The position numbers and the translations under genes are program-made. This document shows positions 39,399 through 52,697 of a stretch of DNA of 64,000 bases, in pieces; the stretch's first letter is position 1, and the number at the start of each line of letters is the position of its first letter. Location of the stretch: positions 992,001-1,056,000 of the forward strand of contig SNWL01000003.1 of the NCBI GenBank assembly GCA_004362315.1. The letters run 5' to 3'. This DNA is from Mycobacterium sp. BK086 (GTDB lineage: Bacteria; Actinomycetota; Actinomycetes; Mycobacteriales; Mycobacteriaceae). The notes beneath the pieces were generated by a model. The model worked only from the letters and a program-made list of their open reading frames with translations, was not told the DNA's origin and did no database searches.

Positions 39399-40335
39399 CA
39401 AGATGATTCGGATTCGTCGCGCCTCGCACGAGGACCGTCGTCGCCCGGTGCTGCTGGCCATCGCCGGGGACAGCGCTGCCGGCAAGTCGACGGTGGCCAA
39501 GGGCATCGCCGATGCTCTCGGACCGCAGCGATGCACGATGCTGTCCACCGACGACTACCACCGCTACGACCGTTACGAGCGCGCACACAAGCCGTTCACC
39601 GCGCTGCATCCCGACTGCCACTATCTGCCGATCCTGGCCCAGCATCTGCAGTTGCTGGCCACCGGCCAGCCGATCCTCAAACCGGTCTACGACCACAGCA
39701 CCGGACGACTCATCCGTCCACAGCTGGTCGAGCCGGCCGAGGTGATCATCGTCGAGGGACTGTTGCCGTTGCACAGCAAGCTGGCTCGGGCCTGCTTCGA
39801 TGTCACCGTCTACCTCGACCCGCCCGAACAGATCCGGCGAACCTGGAAGATCACGCGCGACACCACCAGTCGCGGCTATACCGAGGAACAGGTGCTGGCC
39901 GAGCTGGTCGAGCGAGAGTCCGAATCCGCGGAATTCATCCGACCCCAGCGGTCACACGCCGACATCGTCGTCCGCTTCGCCCCGATCGAAGCCCGCGACG
40001 ACGCACCCGGAACGCCGCTGTCGGCGTCATTGCTGCTGCGCACGACCATCCAGCAACCGGACCTGTCGGACGTGCTGCAGCCGGGCATGGCGCGAACGAT
40101 CCACATGCGCCTGGCCCGTGACGGCGACGGGCGTCCCGTGGACAGCGTCCACGTGCACGGGTACGCCAGCCCCGAGGAGAGCGCCACCGCCGAGAAGTTG
40201 GTCTGGCATGCGCTCGGTCGGGACGGCTCTGCCGTTCCCGAAGCTCTGGGCCGGATCGGCGCCGACGAACGCAGCACCCCGCTGGCGATCACCCAGATGG
40301 TGCTGATGCATCACGTCCTGGCCGCCGGCCGGTAG
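39391..40335 (+). CDS. Second phosphoribulokinase, class II-like (uridine kinase/PRK family)
   Basis: 314 residues from ATG at 39391, overlapping tkt by 8 bp. P-loop GDSAAGKST is at residues 26-34, followed by DDYHRYDRYER, YDHSTGR, VIIVEGLLPLH and the RTWKITRDTTSRGY block. These match the class II PRK family of cyanobacteria, plants and some actinobacteria rather than the class I enzyme at 2674-3558. Position between tkt and cbbY in a cbb operon favours phosphoribulokinase over uridine kinase. Having both classes in one locus is unusual. Confidence 0.85.
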   Translation: MADKMIRIRRASHEDRRRPVLLAIAGDSAAGKSTVAKGIADALGPQRCTMLSTDDYHRYDRYERAHKPFTALHPDCHYLPILAQHLQLLATGQPILKPVYDHSTGRLIRPQLVEPAEVIIVEGLLPLHSKLARACFDVTVYLDPPEQIRRTWKITRDTTSRGYTEEQVLAELVERESESAEFIRPQRSHADIVVRFAPIEARDDAPGTPLSASLLLRTTIQQPDLSDVLQPGMARTIHMRLARDGDGRPVDSVHVHGYASPEESATAEKLVWHALGRDGSAVPEALGRIGADERSTPLAITQMVLMHHVLAAGR

Positions 40336-41226
40336 ATGGGGGCAGACCATGGCACGGGTGAGGTTTGGCTATGCCAATCCCCTGATCGGGGGATGCCGGG
40401 GCGTATCGGCCCAGCTCATACTGCGTGGGTGGCGGTCATGCACGCAGACACCATCACCAGGAATCGCTCGTTCTGGTGGGACCGGGCGCGCTGCGCTTAC
40501 GCCGACGTGCCCGAGCTAGAAGCCGTCATCTTCGATGTCGACGGGACCATCGCCGACACCGAACGCGACGGCCACCGTCTGGCGTTCAACGCCGCATTCG
40601 CCCACCACGGACTCAACGTGTACTGGGATGCCGTCGAGTACGGACGACTCCTGCGGATCACCGGCGGCCAGCGCCGGATCACCGCCGACTTGCTGGCCCG
40701 CGGATACGGACAAGCCGCCGACGAGTTGGCCACCGCGGTGCACCGCACCAAGACCGCGCTGTTCCGCGACTCGATCCTCAACGGTGATATCGACGCACGG
40801 CCGGGATTGCTCGACCTGATCTGGGGCCTGCACTGTGCCGACATCCGCATCGGGATCGCCACCACGGGCCGGCGCTCATGGGTCGAGCCGCTGGTCCGGC
40901 AACTCATCGGCGACGGTGTGGTCGAGGTGATGATCACCGGCGACGATGTCACGCGACTCAAACCCCACCCGGAGGCTTACCAGCGGGCGTTGCACGAATT
41001 GGGCATTCGGCCCGATTCCGCGATGGCCATCGAAGACTCGGCATTGGGGCTGCAGGCCGCCCGAGGCGCCGGATTGGCGACGGTCATCGTCACCACGGAC
41101 TACACCGCCCACCAGGATTTCACCGGTGCGGCCGCGGTGCTACCCGGGTATGACGGTCGCGAGCCGCTGTCGGCGCGGCACTGCAAGCGGCTGCACGATC
41201 GCTGGTGGCTGGGCCAGCAACAGTAG
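40336..41226 (+). CDS. cbbY: HAD-family sugar-phosphate phosphatase, CbbY-like
   Basis: 296 residues from the ATG at 40336, which directly follows the prk stop (TAGATG). An alternative ATG at 40438 would give 262 residues and is where the recognisable protein begins. The HAD motif I FDVDGTIADT is about 24 residues after that second ATG, and motif III/IV region KPHPEAYQRAL plus AIEDSALGLQAARGAG follow. CbbY removes xylulose-1,5-bisphosphate, a misfire inhibitor of RuBisCO. Last gene of the operon, converging on gatB with a 3-bp gap. Confidence 0.87.
   Translation: MGADHGTGEVWLCQSPDRGMPGRIGPAHTAWVAVMHADTITRNRSFWWDRARCAYADVPELEAVIFDVDGTIADTERDGHRLAFNAAFAHHGLNVYWDAVEYGRLLRITGGQRRITADLLARGYGQAADELATAVHRTKTALFRDSILNGDIDARPGLLDLIWGLHCADIRIGIATTGRRSWVEPLVRQLIGDGVVEVMITGDDVTRLKPHPEAYQRALHELGIRPDSAMAIEDSALGLQAARGAGLATVIVTTDYTAHQDFTGAAAVLPGYDGREPLSARHCKRLHDRWWLGQQQ
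40377..40394 (+). other. Inverted repeat between the two possible cbbY starts
   Basis: Arms ATCCCC (40377-40382) and GGGGAT (40389-40394) are perfect with a 6-base loop. If cbbY starts at 40438 this is untranslated leader between prk and cbbY and may tune expression; if it starts at 40336 the repeat is simply coding. Confidence 0.3.
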
Positions 41227-41229
41227 GTC

Positions 41230-42741
<1,512 letters not shown>

Positions 42742-42751
42742 GTCATCGATC

Positions 42752-44152
42752 CTAATGGGTCACTTTTTCCTCGCGAGCAGACGCAAACGCCTCCGGAAAA
42801 CCCCGGATAAGGGGGATTTCGCGGCTGCTCGCGGAAGAACGGTGGGCACACAGCTCGGCCAGCTCCTGCTTGCTCGGTCCCGGCGGAACGGGTGGGCGCC
42901 AGCCGCGGCGGTAGACCTCCTGGGCGAGCGGCCGGGCAGCGGTCAGGCTGGCCGGCAACGCCTCCATCGCCAGGTAGGGCCCGACGATCGGCTGCAGCCG
43001 GGGATCAGCCTCAGCGGCCGCGACGATCAGGTCGGAGGGCAGCGGGCGGCTCGGGTCGATGTCTGCGCCCGCCCACCGGAGTTGACGCTCGCTGTCGCAG
43101 TGCACATGGTCGATGAACCACGGCTTGATGTTGGTTGCGCACCACTGGTCGAAACCCATTGTCGCCGAATGCAAATCGTGACGGTGGTCATCGAGCTGAC
43201 GAACAAGCCCGCGAGCCTGCAGGAATGCCAGGGCGACTCCACGGCCGGCGAGTGGGGTGGTGGTACAGACTGCGTCGCCGACCGAGATCAGCCCAGGCAG
43301 AGCCGGTCGGCCGGAGCCGTCGAGCTGTCCACGATACGTGTTCTCGAGCCTCCCCCCGACCTGCACAGGCGTGAGGGGAACCGACCGCCGGGGGTCCACC
43401 CACTCGCACAGGTGCGGGATCGCGGAGACGGCAGCGTCGAACACGTCCACGTGGCGCAGCTCGCGCAGGCGGCGGTCGGTGCCGTCGTGCACGAGTGCTA
43501 TCGAGAATGCCCGGTTGTCGTGCAGGAACGCGATGGCCCAGTACCCCGGATAGCTCAGGGCCAGGCCCAGCACGGAGTTGGTCGGCCCCGGAGGCGCCCC
43601 CGGCTGGAGCTCGTATTGCCGACTCAGATAAACGGCCCCACACGGGGCGCCCTCGGGCAGCGGCCGGATGCCGTCGGTCAGTCGGCTGGCCCGGCCTGAC
43701 GCGTCCAGCACCAGATCCGCCCGCACGTACCTGCTCCCCAGCCGCACGCCGACCGCACAGCCACGTTCGGTGAGAATCTCGTCGACGTGGCCGGATACCA
43801 GGGTGACGCCGGGCTCTGCGGCCGCATGAACCCGCAGCACCCATTCCAACAGGCTCCGCCGGCACCGCAGGACGGCCGGCCGGTCCGCCGGATCGGGCCC
43901 GCCCGCCACTTCGGCTCCCGCCGCGATGACGGCTGCCAGAACGTCTGGCAGTTCGACGGCCAGCGCGTCGATCACCTGATGGCGAAACGTATGTGGCAAG
44001 TGGAACTGCATCACCCCGACGCGCTGCCAAGTTTCGCCGTCGCCGGGAGGCCCGGCATCACGGTCGAACACCACGACGTCGTGGCCGCGGCGCGCCAACA
44101 TCATGGCGGTGAACAGTCCGGTGAGACCGCCTCCGACGATCGCAGCTCGCAC
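42752..44152 (-). CDS. FAD-dependent oxidoreductase/monooxygenase
   Basis: 466 residues, GTG start at 44152. The N-terminal Rossmann motif is [28 protein letters not shown] (read in parts), and a second FAD motif is in [24 protein letters not shown]. It resembles halogenase/geranylgeranyl-reductase-like flavoproteins; substrate unknown. The divergent TetR gene 59 bp away probably controls it. The last ~26 codons lie inside a palindromic repeat (42772-42833), so the C-terminus may have been supplied by that element. Confidence 0.8.
   Translation of the reverse strand: MRAAIVGGGLTGLFTAMMLARRGHDVVVFDRDAGPPGDGETWQRVGVMQFHLPHTFRHQVIDALAVELPDVLAAVIAAGAEVAGGPDPADRPAVLRCRRSLLEWVLRVHAAAEPGVTLVSGHVDEILTERGCAVGVRLGSRYVRADLVLDASGRASRLTDGIRPLPEGAPCGAVYLSRQYELQPGAPPGPTNSVLGLALSYPGYWAIAFLHDNRAFSIALVHDGTDRRLRELRHVDVFDAAVSAIPHLCEWVDPRRSVPLTPVQVGGRLENTYRGQLDGSGRPALPGLISVGDAVCTTTPLAGRGVALAFLQARGLVRQLDDHRHDLHSATMGFDQWCATNIKPWFIDHVHCDSERQLRWAGADIDPSRPLPSDLIVAAAEADPRLQPIVGPYLAMEALPASLTAARPLAQEVYRRGWRPPVPPGPSKQELAELCAHRSSASSREIPLIRGFPEAFASAREEKVTH
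42772..42833. repeat. Long palindromic element inside the 3' end of a flavoprotein gene (copy 2)
   Basis: Outer arms CGCGAGCAG (42772-42780) and CTGCTCGCG (42825-42833) are perfect. Pairing continues inward with ACGCAAA against TTTCGCGG-like sequence and a CC/GG core. The outer arms and the CAGACGCAAA core match the element at 33570-33627. It lies within the coding sequence that ends at 42752. Similar hairpin repeats are, from memory, common between mycobacterial genes. Confidence 0.65.
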
Positions 44153-44191
44153 GTGACACTCCCCAATTGAGGTAACAATGAGTGTAATGAA

Positions 44192-44209
44192 TACGTGTAG
44201 AGTTACGTA
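44192..44209. promoter_or_regulatory. Candidate TetR operator
   Basis: TACGT and ACGTA (44192-44196, 44205-44209) form a perfect inverted repeat with an 8-bp spacer in the 59-bp gap between the flavoprotein and TetR genes, ending 2 bp before the TetR start codon. Size and position fit a TetR-family operator controlling both genes. Confidence 0.5.
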
Positions 44210-44211
44210 GA

Positions 44212-44862
44212 ATGAGCTCTCCTGTCAAGCGGCAATACCGGTCGGAGCTGCGCAGCGCGCAGGCTCGGACGACGTGTCGTCTCATCGTCGAGGCGGCCGA
44301 GCGACTGTTCGCCCAGCGGGGCTACGGGGCGACGACGATCGAGGCGGTCGCGACCGAGGCAGGAGTGAGCCGCAAGACCGTGTTCACCGCCATCGGCGGT
44401 AAGGCCGAGATCCTCAAGCTCGCCATCGACTGGGCGATCGCCGGAGACGACGAACCCATCGCGTTGCAGGAACGGCCGGAGGTTGACCGCCTTCTTCGAG
44501 CCGACGACCCCGATGCGCTGTTGAATGGCTGGGCGACGGTTCTGGTCGAGATCGACACCAGAGTCGCTGCGCTGTGGCAGGCACTGGATATCGCCGCGGG
44601 AGTGGATCCGCAAGCCCGCGAACTGCATCAGCAGCTAGCCGACCAACGGCTGACCAGTGCCCGCACCGTCGTCGACCGGCTCGCCGAATTGGGTGCTTTG
44701 CGAAAGGATTTGAGTCACGCCGAAGCCCGTGACATTGCCTGGCTGGCCAGCGACCCCGTCCTGTTCGACCGGCTGGTACGCCAACGGCGCTGGGCCGCAA
44801 TCCGTTTCGAACGGTGGCTCGCGAGTCACCTCGTCAGCGAGCTGCTCGGCCGAACGACGTGA
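44212..44862 (+). CDS. TetR-family transcription regulator
   Basis: 216 residues. The N-terminal HTH is seen as AAERLFAQRGYGATTIEAVATEAGVSRKTVFTAIGGKAEIL (read in parts), followed by a helical ligand domain. Divergent from the flavoprotein gene, its likely target. The 3' end converges on pfkA with a 4-bp gap. Confidence 0.9.
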   Translation: MSSPVKRQYRSELRSAQARTTCRLIVEAAERLFAQRGYGATTIEAVATEAGVSRKTVFTAIGGKAEILKLAIDWAIAGDDEPIALQERPEVDRLLRADDPDALLNGWATVLVEIDTRVAALWQALDIAAGVDPQARELHQQLADQRLTSARTVVDRLAELGALRKDLSHAEARDIAWLASDPVLFDRLVRQRRWAAIRFERWLASHLVSELLGRTT

Positions 44863-44866
44863 TCTC

Positions 44867-45898
44867 TCAGCCGAAGAAGGCGGCCGCGTCGTCGTAGCGG
44901 GTCTGCGGCACCAGCTTGAGCTGACGCACCGCGTCGGCCAGCGGCACCCGGCCGATGTCCTGCCCGCGCAACGAGACCATGATCCCGTACTCGCCGGCAT
45001 GGGCGGCGTCGGCGGCGTTCACGCCGAAGCGGGTGGCCAGCACCCGGTCATAGGCCGTCGGGGTGCCGCCGCGCTGGACGTGGCCGAGCACGGTGACCCG
45101 CACTTCCTTCTTGATCCGCTTCTCGACTTCCATGGCCAGCTGCTGGGCCACCCCGGTGAACCGTTCGTGGCCGAATTCGTCGGTGCCGCCCTGGCGCAGC
45201 TGCATCGACCCCTCGGCGGGCTTGGCCCCCTCGGCGACCACGATGATGAAGCTCGACTCGCCACGCTGAAAGCGCTTCTTGACCAGCCGGCACACCTCTT
45301 CGACGTCGAAGGGCTGCTCGGGGATCAGCGTCATATGCGCACCGGAGGACAGCCCGGCATTCAGCGCGATCCAGCCCGCGTGGCGGCCCATCACCTCGAC
45401 GACCATGACCCGCTGGTGTGACTCCGCCGTGCTGTGCAGCCGATCGATGGCGTCGGTGGCGATCTGCAGTGCGGTGTCGTGACCGAAAGTGACGTCGGTG
45501 CAATCGATGTCGTTGTCGATGGTCTTCGGCACGCCGACGACGGGCACGCCCTCTTCGGACAGCCAGTGCGCGGCGGTCAGCGTGCCCTCGCCGCCGATCG
45601 GGATCAGGACGTCGATCCCGTTGTCCTCCAACGTCTGTTTGATGTCGTCGAGGCCGGCGCGCAGCTTGTCGGGATTTGTGCGCGCGGTGCCGAGCATGGT
45701 CCCGCCCTTGGCCAGCAGCCGGTTGTTGCGGTCGTCGTTGTGCAGTTGGATCCGGCGGTCCTCGAGCAGGCCGCGCCAGCCGTCGAGGAAACCGACCACC
45801 GAGGAGCCGTAGCGGGCATCGCAGGTCCGCACGACAGCACGGATCACGGCGTTCAGGCCGGGACAGTCACCGCCGCCGGTGAGGACTCCAATACGCAT
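44867..45898 (-). CDS. pfkA: 6-phosphofructokinase
   Basis: 343 residues. [15 protein letters not shown] is the nucleotide-binding loop, [12 protein letters not shown] holds the GGEGT motif typical of actinobacterial PfkA, and [14 protein letters not shown] carries the catalytic aspartates. It phosphorylates fructose-6-phosphate in glycolysis. In mycobacteria pfkA lies beside gatA as it does here. Its activity would oppose the fructose bisphosphatase at 1589-2662, so the two need opposite control. Confidence 0.96.
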   Translation of the reverse strand: MRIGVLTGGGDCPGLNAVIRAVVRTCDARYGSSVVGFLDGWRGLLEDRRIQLHNDDRNNRLLAKGGTMLGTARTNPDKLRAGLDDIKQTLEDNGIDVLIPIGGEGTLTAAHWLSEEGVPVVGVPKTIDNDIDCTDVTFGHDTALQIATDAIDRLHSTAESHQRVMVVEVMGRHAGWIALNAGLSSGAHMTLIPEQPFDVEEVCRLVKKRFQRGESSFIIVVAEGAKPAEGSMQLRQGGTDEFGHERFTGVAQQLAMEVEKRIKKEVRVTVLGHVQRGGTPTAYDRVLATRFGVNAADAAHAGEYGIMVSLRGQDIGRVPLADAVRQLKLVPQTRYDDAAAFFG

Positions 45899-45916
45899 GG
45901 GCCCTATCCTGCCTCG

Positions 45917-47401
45917 TCAGATCGCCGTTGGCAGCGGACCGCGGGCAACCTCATAGGCCGCACCTACCCGGTACAGCCGATCGTCGGCCAATGCGGGCGC
46001 CATGATCTGCAGCCCCACCGGCAGGTTGTCGTCGGGTGACAGGCCCGAGGGCACTGACATTCCGCAGTGCCCGGCCAGGTTCAGCGGCAGCGTGCACAGG
46101 TCGAACAGGTACATCGCCAGCGGATCGTCGACCTTCTCCCCCAACCGGAACGCGGTGGTCGGGGTGGCCGGCGACACCAGCACGTCGACCTTCTCGTAGG
46201 CCGCGTCCAGGTCACCCGCGATCAGCGTGCGGACCTTCTGCGCCTGGTTGTAATAGGCGTCGTAGTAGCCCGCCGACAACGCATAGGTGCCAATGATGAT
46301 GCGGCGCTTGACTTCTGGGCCGAAGCCGGCGGCGCGAGTCAGCGCCATCACCTCTTCGGCGCTGTGCGTGCCGTCGTCGCCGACGCGCAGTCCGTACCGC
46401 ATGGCGTCGAAGCGGGCCAGGTTGCTCGACACCTCCGACGGCAGAATCAGGTAATAGGAGGACAGCGAGTAGTCCAGGTGCGGGCAGTCGACCTCGCTGA
46501 CCTGCGCACCCAAGGCCGACAGCTGCTCGACGGCGGCGTTGAACGAGGCCAGCACGCCGGGCTGGTAGCCCTCGCCGCTGCGCAGCTGCTTGACCACGCC
46601 GATGCGCATCCCGGCCAGGTCACCGGCCGCCCCGGCCTTGGCCGCGCCGACGACATCGGGCACCTCCGCTTCGACCGAGGTGGAGTCACGCGGGTCGTGC
46701 CCGGCGATCACCGCGTGCAGCAGCGCGGTGTCGAGGACCGTGCGCGCACAGGGCCCGCCCTGATCCAGCGACGACGCGCAGGCCACCAGTCCGTACCGCG
46801 ACACCGTGCCGTAGGTCGGCTTGACCCCGACGGTCGCGGTCAGCGCGGCTGGCTGGCGGATCGAGCCGCCGGTGTCGGTGCCCATCGCCAGCGGCGCTTG
46901 GAACGCGGCGAGCGCGGCCGCGCTGCCACCCCCGGAGCCGCCGGGCACCCGATCGGTGTCCCAGGGGTTGCGGGTCGGGCCGTACGCGGAGTTCTCCGTG
47001 GAGCTGCCCATGGCGAATTCGTCCATGTTGGTCTTGCCGAGGATCGGAATCCCGGCGGCCCGCAGCCGGGCGGTCACCGTCGCGTCGTAGGGCGACACCC
47101 AGCCCTCGAGGATCTTCGACCCACATGTCGTCGGCATGTCGGTCGTGGTGAAAACGTCCTTGAGCGCCAACGGAACGCCGGCCAGCGGCGACGGCAGCGT
47201 CTCCCCGGCGGCGGTCGCCTTGTCGATCGCAGCCGCACTGGCGAGTGCCTCGTCGGCCGCAACGTGCAGGAAGGCGTGGTACTGCTCGTCGGTCGCGGCG
47301 ATCTGGTCCAGGCAGGCCTGCGTCACCTCGACCGAGGAGACCTCCTTGGCCGCGATCTTCTCCCCGAGGGTGGCGGCGTCGAGGCGGATCAACTCGCTCA
47401 C
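45917..47401 (-). CDS. gatA: Aspartyl/glutamyl-tRNA amidotransferase subunit A
   Basis: 494 residues from GTG at 47401 ([11 protein letters not shown]), in a GTGA overlap with gatC. The amidase Ser-Ser-Lys triad region is present: [22 protein letters not shown] and [14 protein letters not shown]. It releases ammonia for transamidation of Glu-tRNA(Gln)/Asp-tRNA(Asn). The longer upstream frame overlaps gatC and is discarded. Confidence 0.97.
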   Translation of the reverse strand: MSELIRLDAATLGEKIAAKEVSSVEVTQACLDQIAATDEQYHAFLHVAADEALASAAAIDKATAAGETLPSPLAGVPLALKDVFTTTDMPTTCGSKILEGWVSPYDATVTARLRAAGIPILGKTNMDEFAMGSSTENSAYGPTRNPWDTDRVPGGSGGGSAAALAAFQAPLAMGTDTGGSIRQPAALTATVGVKPTYGTVSRYGLVACASSLDQGGPCARTVLDTALLHAVIAGHDPRDSTSVEAEVPDVVGAAKAGAAGDLAGMRIGVVKQLRSGEGYQPGVLASFNAAVEQLSALGAQVSEVDCPHLDYSLSSYYLILPSEVSSNLARFDAMRYGLRVGDDGTHSAEEVMALTRAAGFGPEVKRRIIIGTYALSAGYYDAYYNQAQKVRTLIAGDLDAAYEKVDVLVSPATPTTAFRLGEKVDDPLAMYLFDLCTLPLNLAGHCGMSVPSGLSPDDNLPVGLQIMAPALADDRLYRVGAAYEVARGPLPTAI

Positions 47402-47697
47402 TGCGACTCCCCCAGGATCTGCGGAACCGCGAACCGGCCGTCGGCGGAGGCGGGCGCCTCGGCGAGCGCTTCCTCTTGGGTCAGGCACGGCTGAACCACG
47501 TCAGGCCGGGTGACGTTGACATCGGTGAGCGGGTTGCCGGTCGGCTTCGCGTCACCGGTGTCGACGGCCTGGATCTGGCTGACATGGCCCAAGATGGCGT
47601 CGAGTTGGCCGGCGAAGCTGTCGAGTTCGTTGTCGGTCAGCGCCAGCCGGGCCAGCTTGGCCAGCCGGGCGACGTCGTCGCGGGAGATCTGGGACAC
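47398..47697 (-). CDS. gatC: Aspartyl/glutamyl-tRNA amidotransferase subunit C
   Basis: 99 residues from GTG at 47697 ([20 protein letters not shown], read in parts). This matches the mycobacterial protein start and length. A TTG three codons upstream (47706) is possible but not supported by homology. GatC tethers GatA to GatB. Confidence 0.96.
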   Translation of the reverse strand: MSQISRDDVARLAKLARLALTDNELDSFAGQLDAILGHVSQIQAVDTGDAKPTGNPLTDVNVTRPDVVQPCLTQEEALAEAPASADGRFAVPQILGESQ

Positions 47698-47741
47698 GAG
47701 GCTCAAGCCTAGGTGACCGCTGGGGCGGGCGTGGAAGGGTG

Positions 47742-49430
47742 ATGCGCGTGCAGCGTGTGCTCGCCGGCGCGGTGGTGACGCTGGCCGCTGTGGTGGCGGC
47801 CGTGGTCGGGCTGGGAACGGTCGGCCGGCTGACCGGCCCGCTGCTGCTGGCGGTGCTGGTATGGGCGGCGCTGGCCGCGCTGTTGGTGGCCCGCCGACTC
47901 CAGGTGCCGTGGCCGCACCTGCGGTGGCGGGAAGCTGTCAGCGTCGAGACGCTGCCAGTGCTGCTGGTCGGGACGGGCGGGGTGATGCTGGCCGTGGTCG
48001 CGGCCTACTACCTGCCGGTGTGGCAATGGGACGCGCTGGGCTATCACCTGCCGTACGTGAATTTCGCCCTGCAGCGCGGCACGTTCGCCGACGTCCCCGC
48101 CGACGTGCCCTATCTGTCCAGCTATCCGCACATCGTCGAGGACGCGTTCATCGCCTGGCGGGCGCTGCTGCCCGACGACCGGCTGGTCGAGCTGGCCCAT
48201 GTGGTGTTCGGCCTGCTGGGTGCTCTGGCGATCGCGGCGATCGCCCGTCAGTCCGGAGCGCGACCGGACCACGCGGTGGCGACCGGGGCGGCCTGGCTGA
48301 CGCTGCCCGCGGTGTTCCTGCAGCTGCCGTCGAACTACACCGACGTGGCCTCGGCCGCCCTTCTACTGACCGCGGTCGCGTTCGTGCTGGCGCCGGCGGG
48401 CCGCCCGCAGCTGCTGCTGGCCGGGCTCGCGATCGGTCTGTTCCTGGGCTCCAAACCGAACGCGCTCGTCGCCGGTGGGCTGCTCCTCACGGTGCTGACG
48501 GTCCGCGGTCTTCACGCCGGGCAGTGGAAAGTGCTTGTCCCGGCCTGGCTGGCCGCACTGCTGTTCGGCGCACCGACCTACGTGATCAACGTCGTCCGTC
48601 ACCACAATCCGGTATGGCCGGTGCGCATCGACGCCGGCCCGCTGCATCTGCCTGGCACACAAGCTCTTTCGACCCTGCTGCACTCGGGCGCGGCCTCGCC
48701 CCACCTCGACGGGCCGCTGCTGAGCCGGGTGCTCCGTTCGTGGACGACGATCGCGCCGCCCCTTCCGGTGTTCGACATGCGCATCGGCGGGCTGGGGCTG
48801 GTGTTCCTGGTGGCCTTGCCGGTCGCGGTGGTGCGGGCCGTGCGCACCCGATCGCCTGCGGTCTGGCTGTGTTTCGCGGCCGCGCTGGCCACCCCGGATC
48901 CCGCGGTCGCCCGCTACGTGCTGGGCTTCGCCGGCCTGGTGCTGGCCTTCGCGGTCCCGGCCGTGGGGACGCTGGGCAGGCGCTGGCGTCAGGGGGTGTT
49001 CGCCGCGGTCGCGATCGCCGCGGCGCACGGACTGTGGCTGTCCTATCCCGGCCTCACCGGCGAAGGACCGCCGCTGAGTGCCTATCCGGCGATGACCGCC
49101 GACCAGCGCCGCGCCGCGGTCGGTGCCGACGGTCCGCCGGGCGATTTCCTGGCCGTCGTGGACCATCTGCCGCCGGGCGCGGTCACGGTGTTCGACAGCA
49201 CGATGGACCTGCCCTATCTGGCCTGGCCGGCCGATCTGTCACATCGCGCGATCCGGGTCCCCGACGACATCACACCCGCCCGGGCGCGTGATTTACTCGC
49301 CGATCCTGACGTGGCGGTCCTGATGGTCGGCGACGACTCCGTCACCGGCCAGCTCGCACGGTCTGACCAGCGATTTCACCCGGCTTTCGGTTGCGGGGCC
49401 GCGCGCTGCACGGTCTATGTGCGGGGCTGA
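47742..49430 (+). CDS. Multi-span membrane protein, GT-C glycosyltransferase-like
   Basis: 562 residues from ATG at 47742 (a GTG lies one codon before). About ten hydrophobic segments fill residues ~1-420, then a soluble C-terminal domain of ~120 residues follows. [20 protein letters not shown] in the first large loop resembles the acidic loop of polyprenol-phosphate-dependent GT-C glycosyltransferases, and [12 protein letters not shown] follows later. Donor and acceptor unknown. Divergent from gatC across 44 bp. Confidence 0.7.
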   Translation: MRVQRVLAGAVVTLAAVVAAVVGLGTVGRLTGPLLLAVLVWAALAALLVARRLQVPWPHLRWREAVSVETLPVLLVGTGGVMLAVVAAYYLPVWQWDALGYHLPYVNFALQRGTFADVPADVPYLSSYPHIVEDAFIAWRALLPDDRLVELAHVVFGLLGALAIAAIARQSGARPDHAVATGAAWLTLPAVFLQLPSNYTDVASAALLLTAVAFVLAPAGRPQLLLAGLAIGLFLGSKPNALVAGGLLLTVLTVRGLHAGQWKVLVPAWLAALLFGAPTYVINVVRHHNPVWPVRIDAGPLHLPGTQALSTLLHSGAASPHLDGPLLSRVLRSWTTIAPPLPVFDMRIGGLGLVFLVALPVAVVRAVRTRSPAVWLCFAAALATPDPAVARYVLGFAGLVLAFAVPAVGTLGRRWRQGVFAAVAIAAAHGLWLSYPGLTGEGPPLSAYPAMTADQRRAAVGADGPPGDFLAVVDHLPPGAVTVFDSTMDLPYLAWPADLSHRAIRVPDDITPARARDLLADPDVAVLMVGDDSVTGQLARSDQRFHPAFGCGAARCTVYVRG

Positions 49431-49483
49431 GCACACCTATCTGCCGGAATGCTGAGTCCAGGTGGCTGTGAAAGGGTGTCCGC

Positions 49484-50140
49484 GTGCCTTCGTATCTGCT
49501 GCGGGTCCAGCTGGTCGACCGGCCCGGTAGCCTCGGCTCGCTCGCCGTCGCCCTGGGTACGGTCGGCGCCGACATCCTGTCGCTCGACGTCGTCGAGCGC
49601 GGCTCGGGGTACGCGATCGACGATCTGGTGGTCGAGCTGCCGCCCGGTGCGATGCCCGACATGCTGATCACCGCCGCCGAACGTCTCGAAGGCGTGCGGG
49701 TGGACACCATCCGGCCGCACACCGGCCTGTTGGAGGCCCACCGCGAGCTGGAGCTGATCGACCACGTCGCCGCCGCCGACCGCGAGGACAGGTTGCAGGT
49801 GCTGGCCGACGAGGCGCCACACGTGCTGCGGGTGGGCTGGTGCACGGTCGCGCGCTTCTCGGAGTCGGGTTTGCAACGCATCGTCGGCAGCCCGGGCGCA
49901 CCGGAGACCCAGGCGACGTCGGCGCCGTGGCTGCCGCTGGCGCACGCCGAGGCGCTCGACGGCGGTGCCGACTGGGTGCCCCAGATCTGGCGGGACATGG
50001 ACACCACGCTGGCGGCCGCGCCGCTGGGTGATCCCAACACCGCAATCATGCTCGGGCGGCCCGGCGGACCGTTGTTCCGCCCCTCGGAAGTCGCCCGGCT
50101 GGGTTACCTGGCGGGCATCGTCGCGACGATCCTGCGCTGA
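49484..50140 (+). CDS. ACT-domain protein (Rv3013-like)
   Basis: 218 residues, GTG start at 49484. An N-terminal ACT domain (YLLRVQLVDRPGSLGSLAVAL, then VGADILSLDVVERG) is followed by a ~140-residue domain with DPNTAIMLGRPGGPLFRPSE near the end. ACT domains bind amino acids or similar small ligands. In M. tuberculosis the equivalent gene lies between gatC and ligA as here. The stop is one base from the convergent ligA stop. Confidence 0.85.
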   Translation: MPSYLLRVQLVDRPGSLGSLAVALGTVGADILSLDVVERGSGYAIDDLVVELPPGAMPDMLITAAERLEGVRVDTIRPHTGLLEAHRELELIDHVAAADREDRLQVLADEAPHVLRVGWCTVARFSESGLQRIVGSPGAPETQATSAPWLPLAHAEALDGGADWVPQIWRDMDTTLAAAPLGDPNTAIMLGRPGGPLFRPSEVARLGYLAGIVATILR

Positions 50141-50141
50141 G

Positions 50142-52256
<2,115 letters not shown>

Positions 52257-52301
52257 TTATCGGAGCCGCCCGACAGGTCCCGATCGTGGCAAGGTGAATC
52301 C

Positions 52302-52697
52302 ATGCCGCACCCGATCATGTTCGACGACGCCGACCCGATCCTGGCCAAGCTCCGAAAGATCGCGCTGGCGCTGCCGGAGGCGACCGAGAAGATCTCCCAC
52401 GGCCGGCCGACGTTCTCGGCACCGAAGATGTTCGCGGTCTACGGCGGCAGCCAGAAGAATCCCAGCGGCCCGATGATCCGGTACAACCATGCGCTGCTGG
52501 TGAAGGTCGACGACAGCGAGCGGCAGGCCTTGCAGCAGGATCCACGCTTCTTCTATCCGGCGTATCTGGGTCCGTACGGCTGGCTGGGTCTGGACTTCGA
52601 CGCCGCCAAGGTCGACTGGGGTGAGGTCACCGAATTGGTGGACGCGTCGTTCCGGTTGCAGGCTCCGGCGCGGCTGATCAAGCTGCTCGACAGTTAG
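52302..52697 (+). CDS. MmcQ/YjbR-family protein
   Basis: 131 residues from ATG at 52302 with AAGGTG upstream. It has LRKIALALPEATEKISHGRPTF at the N-terminus and YLGPYGWLGLDFD near the end, the pattern of the MmcQ/YjbR family of small DNA-binding-like folds. Function unknown. It converges on the flavoprotein gene with a 4-bp overlap. Confidence 0.8.
   Translation: MPHPIMFDDADPILAKLRKIALALPEATEKISHGRPTFSAPKMFAVYGGSQKNPSGPMIRYNHALLVKVDDSERQALQQDPRFFYPAYLGPYGWLGLDFDAAKVDWGEVTELVDASFRLQAPARLIKLLDS

Noticed and set aside
42752..44152. Frameshift or truncation in the flavoprotein because its end lies in a repeat
   Set aside because: The frame is intact from GTG to stop with both FAD motifs in place; only the last ~26 residues come from the repeat.
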